From CAZJVD01 sp964549505 (GTDB lineage: Bacteria; Bdellovibrionota; UBA1018; CAZJVD01): a DNA stretch of 64,000 nucleotides. Of this stretch, positions 1 to 7,844 are shown piece by piece (the stretch's first letter is position 1; each line of letters starts with the position of its first letter). The stretch spans positions 124,001 to 188,000 of the forward strand of contig CAZJVD010000001.1 of the NCBI GenBank assembly GCA_964549505.1. Reading direction: 5' to 3'. The translations under genes were made by a program, and so were the position numbers. A model generated the notes under the pieces. It searched no databases. It was given only the letters and a program-made list of their open reading frames with translations, and was not told the DNA's origin.

Positions 1-1557
1 ACCGAGGCCATCGAGTTCACACACTGCCTTGACCTCACCGAAGGCGTGGCCTTCGCAACCGAGCGTGACGTCGATGTGATTCTTTATGATCTCAGCCTTC
101 CGGATGCGAGTGGGACGGAAGGCCTACAAAAACTCCTACAACATTTCCCTTTGGCTCCGGTGGTAATCCTAACGGGCCTCCACGACGAGGGTCGCGCTCG
201 CGAGATGCTCAAACTGGGTGCGCAAGACTATCTTGTTAAGGGTGATTTCACACAGTCGGCTCTTAAACGTGTGATCGATCACGCGTACGAACGCAGTCAG
301 TTTCTACGAAAGATCAAAGCGACTGAAGACGCTTTGCGAACAGCGACCACCGCCGCCCAAGCGGCCTCACTCGCTAAGTCCGAGTTTCTGGCGAGCATGA
401 GTCATGAAATACGCATTCCTCTCAACGCTATTATCGGGGTGGCTGACCTCTTGATTGAAACTCCCCTCAACGAGCTTCAGCGACAGTACGTTGATATGCT
501 TCAGAAGTCGGGATCTCACCTTCTCGATCTCATCAACAATATTCTGGACCTGACAAAAATCGAGGCCGGTGAACTTCAACTACACCATAAGCCGTTTGAC
601 ATGGGACAACTCCTTCAGAGCGTTGCCAACTGGGCTTCTCTGAGTAGTCGAATGAAAGGACTCGAGTTCTTCACCGATTTGGATCCAAAAATGGAATCAA
701 CCGTGGTCGGTGACGAGATGAGACTGCGGCAGGTGCTTACGAACTTGATCGGCAATGCTATCAAGTTCACGCAAACCGGACACATCATGCTTGTCGTCCG
801 AACTCAACCGTCTCCACGTCCGGGGTTCTGCGAATTTCGTATCGATGTCGCGGACACCGGCATTGGTATTCCAGCCGAAAAGCAAAATTTGATCTTCGAA
901 AAGTTTACGCAAGCGGACCAGTCCATCACACGACGATTCGGAGGTACGGGCCTTGGATTATCGATTGTTCGGCGCTTGATCGAAGGAATGGGCGGTCGAG
1001 TCACACTCCAGTCGACAGCAGGGAACGGTTCGACTTTTACGGTATCGGTTCCTTTAGAACTCCAAAAGATCAGCGCGAGTGAGAAAGCGAAACTGCTCCC
1101 CAACACAGTCACCGTCCCTCGGTCGAAAGGTGGGCGCGTACTGATCGTCGAAGACGTTGATGACATTCGATTCGTTCTCGAGCGCTATCTGGCGGGCACC
1201 GCCTTCGAGGCGGATTACGCGGAGAATGGCCTCGTCGCCTTTGATCACTTCACGAACGGAACCTACGACCTTGTCTTCATGGATCTGCAGATGCCAACGA
1301 TGGACGGTTACACAGCTGTTCAGAAGATCCGCGAATGGGAACAGACGAACAAAAGAGCGCCAACCCCAATTGTGGCTCTGACGGCACACGCACTGATCGA
1401 AGAAGAGCGCCGTGTACGACAGAACGGTTTCTCTCACTACCTCACAAAACCCATACGCAAGACGACTTTTCTATCGGCGATCGACAAATTTCGCGCTTCA
1501 CCAGCACAACACACAGAAAGTGAGATCGGAAATGGCACGGAAGGCACCCATAGTTGA
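1..1557 (+). CDS. Hybrid histidine kinase REC-HisKA-HATPase-REC, 5' end outside window
   Basis: The reading frame is open from base 1, so the N-terminus lies upstream; numbering here counts from the in-frame GTG at 46. The C-terminal part of a receiver is visible (phospho-Asp 15, Lys near 65). A linker follows, then HisKA with His120, the N box near 236, G1 motif DTGIGIP and G2 motif GGTGLGLS, and a second receiver with Asp413 and a KP motif. The H box reads HEIRIP; the Thr usual at H+4, linked in this family to phosphatase activity, is Ile. No membrane segment is seen in the visible part, so it is likely cytoplasmic. The next gene, an HPt protein, overlaps its 3' end, which suggests a His-Asp-His-Asp relay. 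Confidence 0.93.
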   Translation, partial: TEAIEFTHCLDLTEGVAFATERDVDVILYDLSLPDASGTEGLQKLLQHFPLAPVVILTGLHDEGRAREMLKLGAQDYLVKGDFTQSALKRVIDHAYERSQFLRKIKATEDALRTATTAAQAASLAKSEFLASMSHEIRIPLNAIIGVADLLIETPLNELQRQYVDMLQKSGSHLLDLINNILDLTKIEAGELQLHHKPFDMGQLLQSVANWASLSSRMKGLEFFTDLDPKMESTVVGDEMRLRQVLTNLIGNAIKFTQTGHIMLVVRTQPSPRPGFCEFRIDVADTGIGIPAEKQNLIFEKFTQADQSITRRFGGTGLGLSIVRRLIEGMGGRVTLQSTAGNGSTFTVSVPLELQKISASEKAKLLPNTVTVPRSKGGRVLIVEDVDDIRFVLERYLAGTAFEADYAENGLVAFDHFTNGTYDLVFMDLQMPTMDGYTAVQKIREWEQTNKRAPTPIVALTAHALIEEERRVRQNGFSHYLTKPIRKTTFLSAIDKFRASPAQHTESEIGNGTEGTHS

Positions 1558-1924
1558 CTTCGAGTTTCTGGAGTCGCATTACGCAGAGATTTTTGGAGGA
1601 GAGCATGTTCGATTCATGAGCGAGCTCATCGAACGCTTCTCGCGATCAGCGCCGTCACGCCTTGGCGCAATCCGACTGGCGATACATGAAAACAACGCCT
1701 CTCTCTTGCGTTACGAAGCGCATGCCCTCAAGGGAATGGGATTGAACATTGGTGGACGGGCTTTCGCCGATCTCTGTAAAACCCTTGAACAGTTAGGCGA
1801 AACAGGACAGATCGCCCAAGCCGACGCTTTGAAAAACGATCTCCAAAATGAATATGACTTGTTGCTCACGGAGCTGTTGAAGTGGAGAGAAACAAATTTG
1901 CGGCAAGATTCCGAAGATCGTTGA
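1532..1924 (+). CDS. HPt phosphotransfer protein
   Basis: A 130-aa protein with a single HPt domain. The motif AHALKGMG holds the phospho-His (His64) in the usual helix-bundle context. I chose the ATG at 1532 because the longer open frame upstream only shadows the kinase gene and the family starts close to this point. It overlaps the end of the hybrid kinase by 26 bp, so the two are almost surely translationally coupled and the HPt probably accepts phosphate from the kinase's C-terminal receiver. Its own 3' end overlaps the convergent receiver gene by 59 bp. The final target is not evident; the nearby stand-alone receivers are candidates. Confidence 0.88.
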   Translation: MARKAPIVDFEFLESHYAEIFGGEHVRFMSELIERFSRSAPSRLGAIRLAIHENNASLLRYEAHALKGMGLNIGGRAFADLCKTLEQLGETGQIAQADALKNDLQNEYDLLLTELLKWRETNLRQDSEDR

Positions 1925-2291
1925 TCAGCAGCGGCTTATTCAAAAACCTAAATAGCCGACCATGTTTGCACTCTCGAAGAACAGCATCCTGTGTGCTGGA
2001 TGACATCAGAACAAGCGCTGTGCGGCTGTCTTTTCCACCGCGCGCAAGGCAGTTCAGAAGAAGATCCGCACCCGAGTTCTCGTTAAAACCAAGATACATA
2101 TCCGCCAGGACGGCGTCGTAACGTAGGCCTAAAGCCTTTCGAAGACCCATTTTTGCCTGAGCTTCCGAGAACGTTGTTGCCCAATCAATGGACACATAAG
2201 GCATCGCCAGCCTTAAAACGGTACTCAGGTGGTGTTTCTCGAGGTCGTTATCGTCAACAACCAGGATTCGCAAAGGACGCCAGGAACTCAT
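1866..2291 (-). CDS. Stand-alone response regulator receiver (CheY-like)
   Basis: A 141-aa single receiver domain: acidic pair VVDDND, phospho-Asp64 in LADMYLG, MSSS at the conserved Ser/Thr position and Lys in NKP. There is an insertion before the phospho-Asp, shared with the receiver at 2686. The start at 2291 is preferred because AAGGAG lies about 9 nt upstream; the ATG eight codons earlier has no comparable site. With no output domain it must act by protein contact or as a phosphate sink in the surrounding kinase network. The 3' end overlaps the convergent HPt gene by 59 bp. Confidence 0.87.
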   Translation of the reverse strand: MSSWRPLRILVVDDNDLEKHHLSTVLRLAMPYVSIDWATTFSEAQAKMGLRKALGLRYDAVLADMYLGFNENSGADLLLNCLARGGKDSRTALVLMSSSTQDAVLRECKHGRLFRFLNKPLLINDLRNLAANLFLSTSTAP

Positions 2292-2435
2292 ACGTAGGTT
2301 CTCCTTACGCTTCAATTATAAGAGATGGTTGTGGTGCCATGCGGGAGGGCATGTTGAGAAATCTCTACAATCGGGACACAGCCAACTGACAGCGGGGTTG
2401 TAAACTAGAAAAGAAAACAGGAAAGGAGGCCGGAC

Positions 2436-2702
2436 ATGAAGCTGCTCTGGAAACGATGGGTTTGGCTGGTTGGACTGGGATGTGTCGATATTCAGCTACC
2501 TATAGCATCACAAGAAATCCCGAAAGCAATCGACGAGACAGATTGGATTTTTCGAATGCCTTCAGCGACGTTTTTTGACGAGGTTCCAAAACTTCGTCAC
2601 CCAACCATGAAATTTCCGCGTGATGGTCCAGCACCGTGGACTACGATCGCGGAGGCTGGTCACAAACTGAAAGGGAATATATTTCATGCACGACGATATT
2701 GA
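2436..2702 (+). CDS. Small hypothetical protein
   Basis: An 88-aa product that I do not recognise. A strong ribosome binding site (AAAGGAGG) stands 6-7 nt before the ATG, and the 3' end overlaps the next receiver gene by 17 bp; both favour real translation. The N-terminus has two basic residues and a short hydrophobic stretch (residues 8-22) that could be a signal or anchor. The LGC there is not a good lipobox because the -3 residue is Gly. The rest is hydrophilic with several Pro and aromatic residues. It may partner the receiver translated after it, but nothing in the sequence gives a function. Confidence 0.55.
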   Translation: MKLLWKRWVWLVGLGCVDIQLPIASQEIPKAIDETDWIFRMPSATFFDEVPKLRHPTMKFPRDGPAPWTTIAEAGHKLKGNIFHARRY

Positions 2703-3162
2703 TAAATGGATCGACTATCAACGCTTGCGAGCCGCGGAGCAAGAACCAGGCTCACGCCGCGCACTGATTGTCGAAGACGACACAGGTCTACAGACGATTA
2801 TTCAACGAATCGTAAAGTCGATTCATCCCGACATGGAAATCGTTTGGGCCACCAATCTCGGTGAAGCGCATCTGGCATTGAAAGAATGCAAGTTTAGCTA
2901 CAAGCAGTGCCCAGACCTCATATTGACCGACATCTACTTACCCGGACTTCAGATGGGCACTGCACTCTGGGACTACTGTATGGCTCATTTTCCCGGGACA
3001 CCGTTCGTGTTCATGTCGAGCTCACCGGCCGACAGTTATCTCAAGTTGTTTGAGAACCCGATGGAAGTTCCGCCGTTCATCTCAAAACCGTTCACTGTCT
3101 CGCAGTGTAAAAAAACGATTGAAGCTGCCATGGAGGGAACGACCGGACGAATCGCGACCTAG
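2686..3162 (+). CDS. Stand-alone response regulator receiver
   Basis: A 158-aa protein with a 25-residue polar N-terminal tail and one receiver domain: VEDD acidic pocket, phospho-Asp82 in LTDIYLPG, MSSS at the switch Ser/Thr position and SKP Lys. Its spacing and MSSS motif match the receiver at 1866-2291, so the two look like paralogues. AAAGGG precedes the ATG. It follows the small ORF with a 17-bp overlap and converges on the Rcp1-like receiver, overlapping it by 4 bp. No output domain; target unknown. Confidence 0.87.
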   Translation: MHDDIDKWIDYQRLRAAEQEPGSRRALIVEDDTGLQTIIQRIVKSIHPDMEIVWATNLGEAHLALKECKFSYKQCPDLILTDIYLPGLQMGTALWDYCMAHFPGTPFVFMSSSPADSYLKLFENPMEVPPFISKPFTVSQCKKTIEAAMEGTTGRIAT

Positions 3163-3611
3163 GTCGTGAGTTCTGTCGACTGATGAGTGGGAAGTGCCGT
3201 CGCTGAAAACCAGTAGTCCAAAACAACCGTCATCTTTCTCTTAAACTCCTCAAAGTCGACGGCCTTCTGGATGTACGAGTTCGCGTATGATTCGTACGCC
3301 CGAAAAATGTCTCGCCAAAATCCCGAACTACTCATGACGACCACAGGAATCACTTTCAACGTCGGGTCCGCTTTGATCTCATCCAAAATCTCGAAACCAT
3401 TGCGGCCAGGTAGATTGATATCCAACAGAATCAGACCGGGAAGTGGCTGATGGTCAGCCTTCAAGGTCTGTAAGTATGAAAGAGCACTCTGTCCGTTCTT
3501 TTCGATCGTGAGTCGAAGATCCGCACGAGAATCCAATAGAATCCTCACGAGCTCCACGTCGGCATCGTCGTCTTCGATCAAGAGGACTTCAACTACTCCA
3601 CTCTTCTTCAT
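3159..3611 (-). CDS. Rcp1-type response regulator
   Basis: A 150-aa single receiver of the Rcp1 class: IEDDDADVEL N-terminal motif, phospho-Asp64 in LLDINLPGRNG, then MSSS and a Lys near 115. Rcp1-like receivers typically pair with phytochrome-class kinases whose H box reads SHDL, which is what the upstream gene encodes. Start ATG overlaps the stop of that kinase in an ATGA arrangement, so they are coupled. This is the last gene of the three-gene unit running from 6582. It has no DNA-binding domain. Confidence 0.92.
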   Translation of the reverse strand: MKKSGVVEVLLIEDDDADVELVRILLDSRADLRLTIEKNGQSALSYLQTLKADHQPLPGLILLDINLPGRNGFEILDEIKADPTLKVIPVVVMSSSGFWRDIFRAYESYANSYIQKAVDFEEFKRKMTVVLDYWFSATALPTHQSTELTT

Positions 3612-4708
3612 GGGTTCCTACCATCTTGAGTGCTGGGTTTTCGCTTTGCAATCGAGAAAATGAATGTTGAACCCTCGCCTTCGACGGACTCGATAACAAT
3701 GCTCCCACCATGCATCTCAGCGATTCGTTTGCAAATGGCGAGTCCCATACCGTACCCCGGATCGTTCCTGTCGCGATCCAGACGTTGAAACGGTTTAAAA
3801 AGTCGCTGGTGAAACTCTTTGGGAATACCCTTTCCGTTATCACGAACCATCACGAGCCAAGCATCGGCATCTTCGTGGGCCTCAACACGAACGATCGGCT
3901 GGACTCCGGGCCGTCGAAACTTGATAGCGTTCTGAATAAGGTTTTGTAAGACCTGACGAATCTTGACTGCATCTCCAGAAATCTGCGGCAAAGAACCCAT
4001 AAGCACGTCGGCACCCGTTTCCTGAATCAAAACTGAAAGGTCCGCGAGCGTTTCCTTAACTGTCTGCTGCAGGTCAACAAGCTCGTGATTGATCGAACCG
4101 TAGCCACTGCGCGAATACTCCATGAGATCGTCCAGCAATACCTTCATGCGCTCGGTGCTCTGAACGACGACCTGTAACCAACGCTGTACTTTCTCATTGG
4201 TACTCTGACTGAGCTCGGTCTTCAGCAAAGTGGCAAACGAGGCGATGTGACGAAGAGGTGCTCTCAAGTCATGAGAGGCAGCGTAGTTGAACTCTTCAAG
4301 ATTCCGATTACTTTTTGATAATTCTTCTGCGTTAGCACGAAGAACCGCTTCGGTTTTTTTTCTCTCTGTAATGTCGAGAATGGAACTGATGACGTATCTT
4401 TTGTCGTCCGAAACAACAGGAGTAAGCCCAATCTCGATCGCCACTTCGCGACCACTTTTGGTCAAGCAGAACAGATCACGCCCCTGTCCCATCGCCCGCG
4501 CTGCAGGCGCTTGTCCATACTGCCGACGCAACTTGGGGTGACCCGCTCTCGCATCAGCCGGTAAAAGCTGATCCACACCGAGGCGACTCAGTTCTTCGGC
4601 CGTGTACTCAAACAGTTCCTCGGCTTTCCGATTCGACAGGGCGATCTGACCCTCCTCATCCACCATGAGCATTGCGATAGGAGCGGCATTGACCGCAACT
4701 CGAAACAT
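3608..4708 (-). CDS. PAS-HisKA-HATPase kinase, 3' part of a gene split by TGA
   Basis: A 366-aa open frame: PAS domain (about 1-115, ending in DITERKK), HisKA with His146 in the phytochrome-type box AASHDLRAP, N box near 244, G1 DNGKGIP and G2 GYGMGLAI. It lies in the same frame as the PAS-encoding ORF just upstream, separated only by one TGA at 4724-4726 and five codons. Read through that codon, the two make one ordinary PAS-PAS-histidine kinase of about 489 residues. Reinitiation at the ATG at 4708 could give a working PAS-kinase, since all catalytic boxes are intact. Stop overlaps the Rcp1-type receiver start. Confidence 0.85.
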   Translation of the reverse strand: MFRVAVNAAPIAMLMVDEEGQIALSNRKAEELFEYTAEELSRLGVDQLLPADARAGHPKLRRQYGQAPAARAMGQGRDLFCLTKSGREVAIEIGLTPVVSDDKRYVISSILDITERKKTEAVLRANAEELSKSNRNLEEFNYAASHDLRAPLRHIASFATLLKTELSQSTNEKVQRWLQVVVQSTERMKVLLDDLMEYSRSGYGSINHELVDLQQTVKETLADLSVLIQETGADVLMGSLPQISGDAVKIRQVLQNLIQNAIKFRRPGVQPIVRVEAHEDADAWLVMVRDNGKGIPKEFHQRLFKPFQRLDRDRNDPGYGMGLAICKRIAEMHGGSIVIESVEGEGSTFIFSIAKRKPSTQDGRNP

Positions 4709-4723
4709 ATTCTCGACTCGCTT

Positions 4724-5077
4724 TCACGCCGAGATATCAATGGATCGAATCAAAATACCGGTTTCAATGGGTTGAAGATGGAGTTCAAACCAACCGTGCC
4801 CTTCCTCGAACTCAAAGCGATTCTCCATCGAGGCAGTCGTGTTGGTCCGCATACAATTGAGCATCGTCTTATAAAAGTCTGTTTGCTCCGTGCCAGGATA
4901 AACATCGTTCATTTGGCGTCCAACCAAGTCCTCGACCGTCTTATGTCCGTGTCGCGCGGCCGTCTTGTTAACATAGATATACTGACCCGTCGGACTGACG
5001 ACCTGAATCCCTTCGAGCATGTCATCGAAGATGGAGCGAAAGAATTCTTCGCGTTCGTAGAACGGCTTCTCGATCAA
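4724..5077 (-). CDS. PAS domain ORF, 5' part of a kinase split by an in-frame TGA
   Basis: A 117-aa open frame encoding one PAS domain (FRSIFDDMLEGIQVVSPTG at the start, VYPG and FELHLQPIE later). It ends at ...SIDISA followed by TGA. The next in-frame codons read KRVENMFRVAV, exactly how the inter-PAS linker of such kinases continues (DISARKRVE), so a CGA Arg codon appears to have become TGA. The start overlaps the stop of the upstream REC-kinase-REC gene in ATGA. It could be a recent nonsense mutation, a sequencing error, or a short PAS protein made alongside the kinase. Confidence 0.75.
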   Translation of the reverse strand: MIEKPFYEREEFFRSIFDDMLEGIQVVSPTGQYIYVNKTAARHGHKTVEDLVGRQMNDVYPGTEQTDFYKTMLNCMRTNTTASMENRFEFEEGHGWFELHLQPIETGILIRSIDISA

Positions 5078-6582
5078 ACTGCAATCCTCGCATCAATCGT
5101 ACCGAGTACCTGATCGAGAACCGTCTTAGCGTCGAGCGGTTTCTCGAATGTCAGTCGCTCACCTGGACTCATCTGATCGATCTTCTGTAGAACGGCCGAA
5201 GTGAACAGACCGGAGATGAACGCGAGTGTTGGTGATCCATCTTGCTTTCGCACTAACTCCGCGAGTTCGAGGCCGCTGAGACCGGGCATACGAATATCAA
5301 AGATCACGGCATCAAAGCGCTCAACCAATAGACGCTCTTTTGCTTTCATGGGATCGCTTTCGACAATCGCCTCGTGACCACGTTCTCGGGCTTCGTCGGC
5401 AAAAATCTGCAAAATCTCCTCCTCGTCATCGACAACGAGGATCCGGTACGTCGCTTGCGTTCCACGTTTATGTTCCGTGGGAAGCCGAATCCGAAACTGT
5501 GTGTTTGGATGGTCATCTGCAAGCTGCAGCGATCCCCCATAGGACTCAACGATTCGGCTCGAGAGATGAAGCCCGATTCCCATCCCATGACTTTTTGTGG
5601 TGAAAGACTTTTTAAACATTTTGTTTCGGGTTTCAGGATCCGTAACGACGCCACTGTCCGTGATCACAATCTCTATTTCCTTGGAGTCACGACTTATTTC
5701 GATACGAATCCAGCGCTGGTCGAGACTGCTGATCGCATCGCAGGCATTGCCGATTAAGTTCACGAGAACCTGCGAGAGTTCAATCGCGTTACAACAGAGC
5801 ACGCCGACCTCTTTCTCCTGCAGTTCAATCGTCGAACCGGATTTGCCGATCCGATCGGCACAGAGAGAGATCGCTTCCTTAACCAAACTCAAGACGTTAA
5901 CGTCTTCGTAGATCGGCACATTCAGATTGCCGTGTCTTTTCTTGAGAGCGGATTTGATGTCCACAATTCGTGTGACCATCTTCGAGGCTGTTTCCGCGCA
6001 TTCTCCAATCTTCACGACGTCTACTTTCTCCGCTCGCAACAGACGATCAATCACCGCCATTTTCGCTTGAATAATAGTGAGGGGATTGTTGATTTCATGA
6101 CTGACGGTACTGAGCATTTCTTCCATAGCAGCAAGTTTCAACATGGCACTTAACTCTCGCTGCTGTCGTAAGACCAACTTTTCATTACGACGCTGCTCGA
6201 CAGCGTACCGAATCGAGCGATCGAGAAGATGAGGATTGATCTCATCTTTGACTAAGAAGTCAGAGGCACCGGCGTGCAAGGACTCGATGTCGGCTTTTGA
6301 GTCACCTCGTCCGGTCAGAACAATCGTTGCCGGTGGACACTGTTGCTGCTTCAAAAGTTTCAACAACTCGAGACCACGGTGCTGACCCAAATAATAGTCG
6401 ATCAAGACCACGTCACAACGAAGGGGTCCGGCTAGAATGCGTCGTTCGGCATCCTCATAAGTCTGGATCCACTCCGTCTCATACTGAGAGGAGTCACAGA
6501 GCTCAAGATACTCACGCGTGAGCATGAGATCGGACTCGGAGTCCTCAATAAGTAAAACATGAAAGTACGGCACACGACCCAT
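5074..6582 (-). CDS. Hybrid histidine kinase REC-HisKA-HATPase-REC
   Basis: A 502-aa cytoplasmic hybrid kinase. The N-terminal receiver (about 5-125) has Asp62 and SDFLVKDE. A coiled linker leads to HisKA with His162 in STVSHEINNP, an NtrB/HWE-like H box. The N box is NLIGNACDA and the G2 motif is GMGIGLHL. The G1 motif is eroded: DSGVVTDPE instead of D-x-G-x-G. The C-terminal receiver starts near 380 with phospho-Asp near 430 in VIFDIRMPG. The first gene of a three-gene unit with ATGA overlaps, followed by the split PAS kinase and the Rcp1-type receiver. The signal sensed is not evident. Confidence 0.92.
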   Translation of the reverse strand: MGRVPYFHVLLIEDSESDLMLTREYLELCDSSQYETEWIQTYEDAERRILAGPLRCDVVLIDYYLGQHRGLELLKLLKQQQCPPATIVLTGRGDSKADIESLHAGASDFLVKDEINPHLLDRSIRYAVEQRRNEKLVLRQQRELSAMLKLAAMEEMLSTVSHEINNPLTIIQAKMAVIDRLLRAEKVDVVKIGECAETASKMVTRIVDIKSALKKRHGNLNVPIYEDVNVLSLVKEAISLCADRIGKSGSTIELQEKEVGVLCCNAIELSQVLVNLIGNACDAISSLDQRWIRIEISRDSKEIEIVITDSGVVTDPETRNKMFKKSFTTKSHGMGIGLHLSSRIVESYGGSLQLADDHPNTQFRIRLPTEHKRGTQATYRILVVDDEEEILQIFADEARERGHEAIVESDPMKAKERLLVERFDAVIFDIRMPGLSGLELAELVRKQDGSPTLAFISGLFTSAVLQKIDQMSPGERLTFEKPLDAKTVLDQVLGTIDARIAV

Positions 6583-6711
6583 TCCTAGGTCCCCCTGCGA
6601 TAGTCTGGAGTCATACGTTCTCTATTTTTATTCAGTCTACGCGACTGAGATAGTCTCCTAAGAAAAGTTAACCATGAAACTCTACATCAGCGATGAGACA
6701 GTAACGTCATC

Positions 6712-7101
6712 ATGCGCATTCTTTTCGTCGAAGACAATCAGGCGTTTGTTGAAACATTGGTCCCGCTCCTTCAGGAACGCGATTTTGACGTAGATGTCAC
6801 AGCCAATATCACCGAGGCGATTCAGCTTTTCGACAGCCGACATTATGATCTCGTGATCTCGGATGTCCACTTGAGCGAAGACGAGGCGGGTGCGAGCGCG
6901 TCGGGCCTGGCACTTTTGCGCCATATCCGAAAAAAAAGAGACTCGAACGTTCTCATCGCGGTCACGACAGGACTCGAACTGATCGAAGAGAGTGATATTA
7001 AAAAGCGGGGCGCGGATCTGTTTTTCTACAAACCCTTACGAATGGGATTTGCCGAGTTTGCGGACTTAATGAAAGAGACCGTCGCATCCAGAGAGATCTG
7101 A
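6712..7101 (+). CDS. Stand-alone response regulator receiver
   Basis: A 129-aa single receiver: FVEDNQAF acidic pocket, phospho-Asp51 in VISDVHLSED, VTTG at the switch Thr position and FYKPL Lys near residue 104. A short acidic and Ala/Ser-rich insert follows the phospho-Asp. The ribosome binding site before ATG is poor. The gene diverges from the hybrid kinase at 6582 and ends close to the convergent FlaG-like gene. Its place between kinases and flagellins makes a motility role tempting, but no CheY-specific flagellar-switch motif can be asserted. Confidence 0.85.
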   Translation: MRILFVEDNQAFVETLVPLLQERDFDVDVTANITEAIQLFDSRHYDLVISDVHLSEDEAGASASGLALLRHIRKKRDSNVLIAVTTGLELIEESDIKKRGADLFFYKPLRMGFAEFADLMKETVASREI

Positions 7102-7110
7102 CGCGCGAGC

Positions 7111-7482
7111 TTAGACTTTCTTATCGAGAAGTTTTCCGCTCTTCTTACCGTTATTTTGAACGGTGTCACGAAGACGAACAAACTCTTCCCCGGACATATC
7201 GCGAATCTTGCGACCTTCGCGGTCAATCAAAGCGATCTTCAATCCAGGACGGGCTGCATTTTGTTCGACATGTAACCCCTGCGCAACAAAATCGGGATCT
7301 TTTGCGACCGAGTTGATTGCTTGATTGAGCTCTTCGTCGGTTACATGAAGCGTTTCAGGCGCGGCGTTCTCTTGTTTCGAACCGTCGTTCTTCTGCTGCT
7401 CGCGGCGATCACGCTCTTGCTGGTCAGCCGTATCAGATTTTTTGAAGACTTGATCGATTTCAAGTCGTGGAACGATCTTCAC
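7111..7482 (-). CDS. FlaG-like small protein near flagellins
   Basis: A 123-aa hydrophilic protein. The N-terminal third is charged and Gln-rich (about 12-45). The C-terminal part, GLKIALIDREGRKIRDMSGEEF, matches the general pattern of FlaG proteins (hydrophobic-x-vD-x-xG-x-x-IR-x-x-x-x-EE). It sits downstream of two flagellins on the same strand, as flaG often does. Start is GTG at 7482 with AGGAGG about 12 nt upstream, a long spacing. The fold-back repeat separates it from the flagellins, so it may have its own promoter. The FlaG name is a tentative family match. Confidence 0.5.
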   Translation of the reverse strand: MKIVPRLEIDQVFKKSDTADQQERDRREQQKNDGSKQENAAPETLHVTDEELNQAINSVAKDPDFVAQGLHVEQNAARPGLKIALIDREGRKIRDMSGEEFVRLRDTVQNNGKKSGKLLDKKV

Positions 7483-7556
7483 CGGTTACAAACGCCTCCT
7501 ACTGTTCGTTTCGGATTAAGAGACGCAGAAACTTAGCGACAAAATCCTGACACTTT

Positions 7557-7758
7557 GGGGGGTACTCATTTGCGCTCGTGAGTGTTCACTGCATCCCTGC
7601 ATTCTTAGACCTTGCCTCTTGTTCTCGAGAGCTTCTCTGCGCCACGGATGGCAGAAAGGCAGAGTAAGGACAGGATGTCCGTGCTCTTGAGAACAAGAGA
7701 CAAGGTCTAAGAATGCAGGGATGGAGAAGAGAATGAGGAAGCGCAAATAAGTACCCCC
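7557..7758. repeat. Fold-back inverted repeat, MITE-like
   Basis: A 200-bp palindromic element fills most of the gene-free stretch 7483-7844. Outer arms 7558-7576 and 7740-7758 pair over 19 bp with one mismatch; inner arms 7591-7631 and 7684-7724 pair over about 41 bp with two or three mismatches. A 50-bp centre contains a weaker repeat. Non-pairing bases between outer and inner arms break the stem. The mismatches in the inner arms are transitions that RNA could tolerate as G-U pairs. It encodes no plausible protein. It could be a non-autonomous transposon remnant or a structured RNA. Confidence 0.8.
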
Positions 7759-7781
7759 GGGAATCTCGGCATTCCCGGGGG
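7754..7781 (-). terminator. Terminator hairpin of first flagellin
   Basis: A perfect 11-bp G/C-rich stem (7754-7764 with 7771-7781) around a 6-nt loop. On the minus strand it is followed by TACTTATTTG, a modest T-rich tail. It lies about 65 bp past the flagellin stop at 7845. Its left side shares bases with the fold-back repeat's outer arm. Confidence 0.65.
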
Positions 7782-7794
7782 TCGGCTTAAGGCA

Positions 7795-7812
7795 CCCCAT
7801 CGCGAGATGGGG
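7795..7812 (-). terminator. Small hairpin after flagellin
   Basis: A 7-bp stem (CCCCATC with GATGGGG) closed by GCGA, a GNRA-type tetraloop on the plus strand. It lies between the flagellin stop and the stronger hairpin. No T run follows, so it may stabilise the mRNA 3' end rather than terminate. Confidence 0.4.
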
Positions 7813-7844
7813 TTAGGCGCAACTTTATAAAATCGAAGTCCGAA

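Noticed and set aside
4724..4726. TGA as a selenocysteine codon
   Set aside because: The site is in a linker where Arg is expected, not in a redox motif, and no SECIS-like hairpin was seen directly after it.
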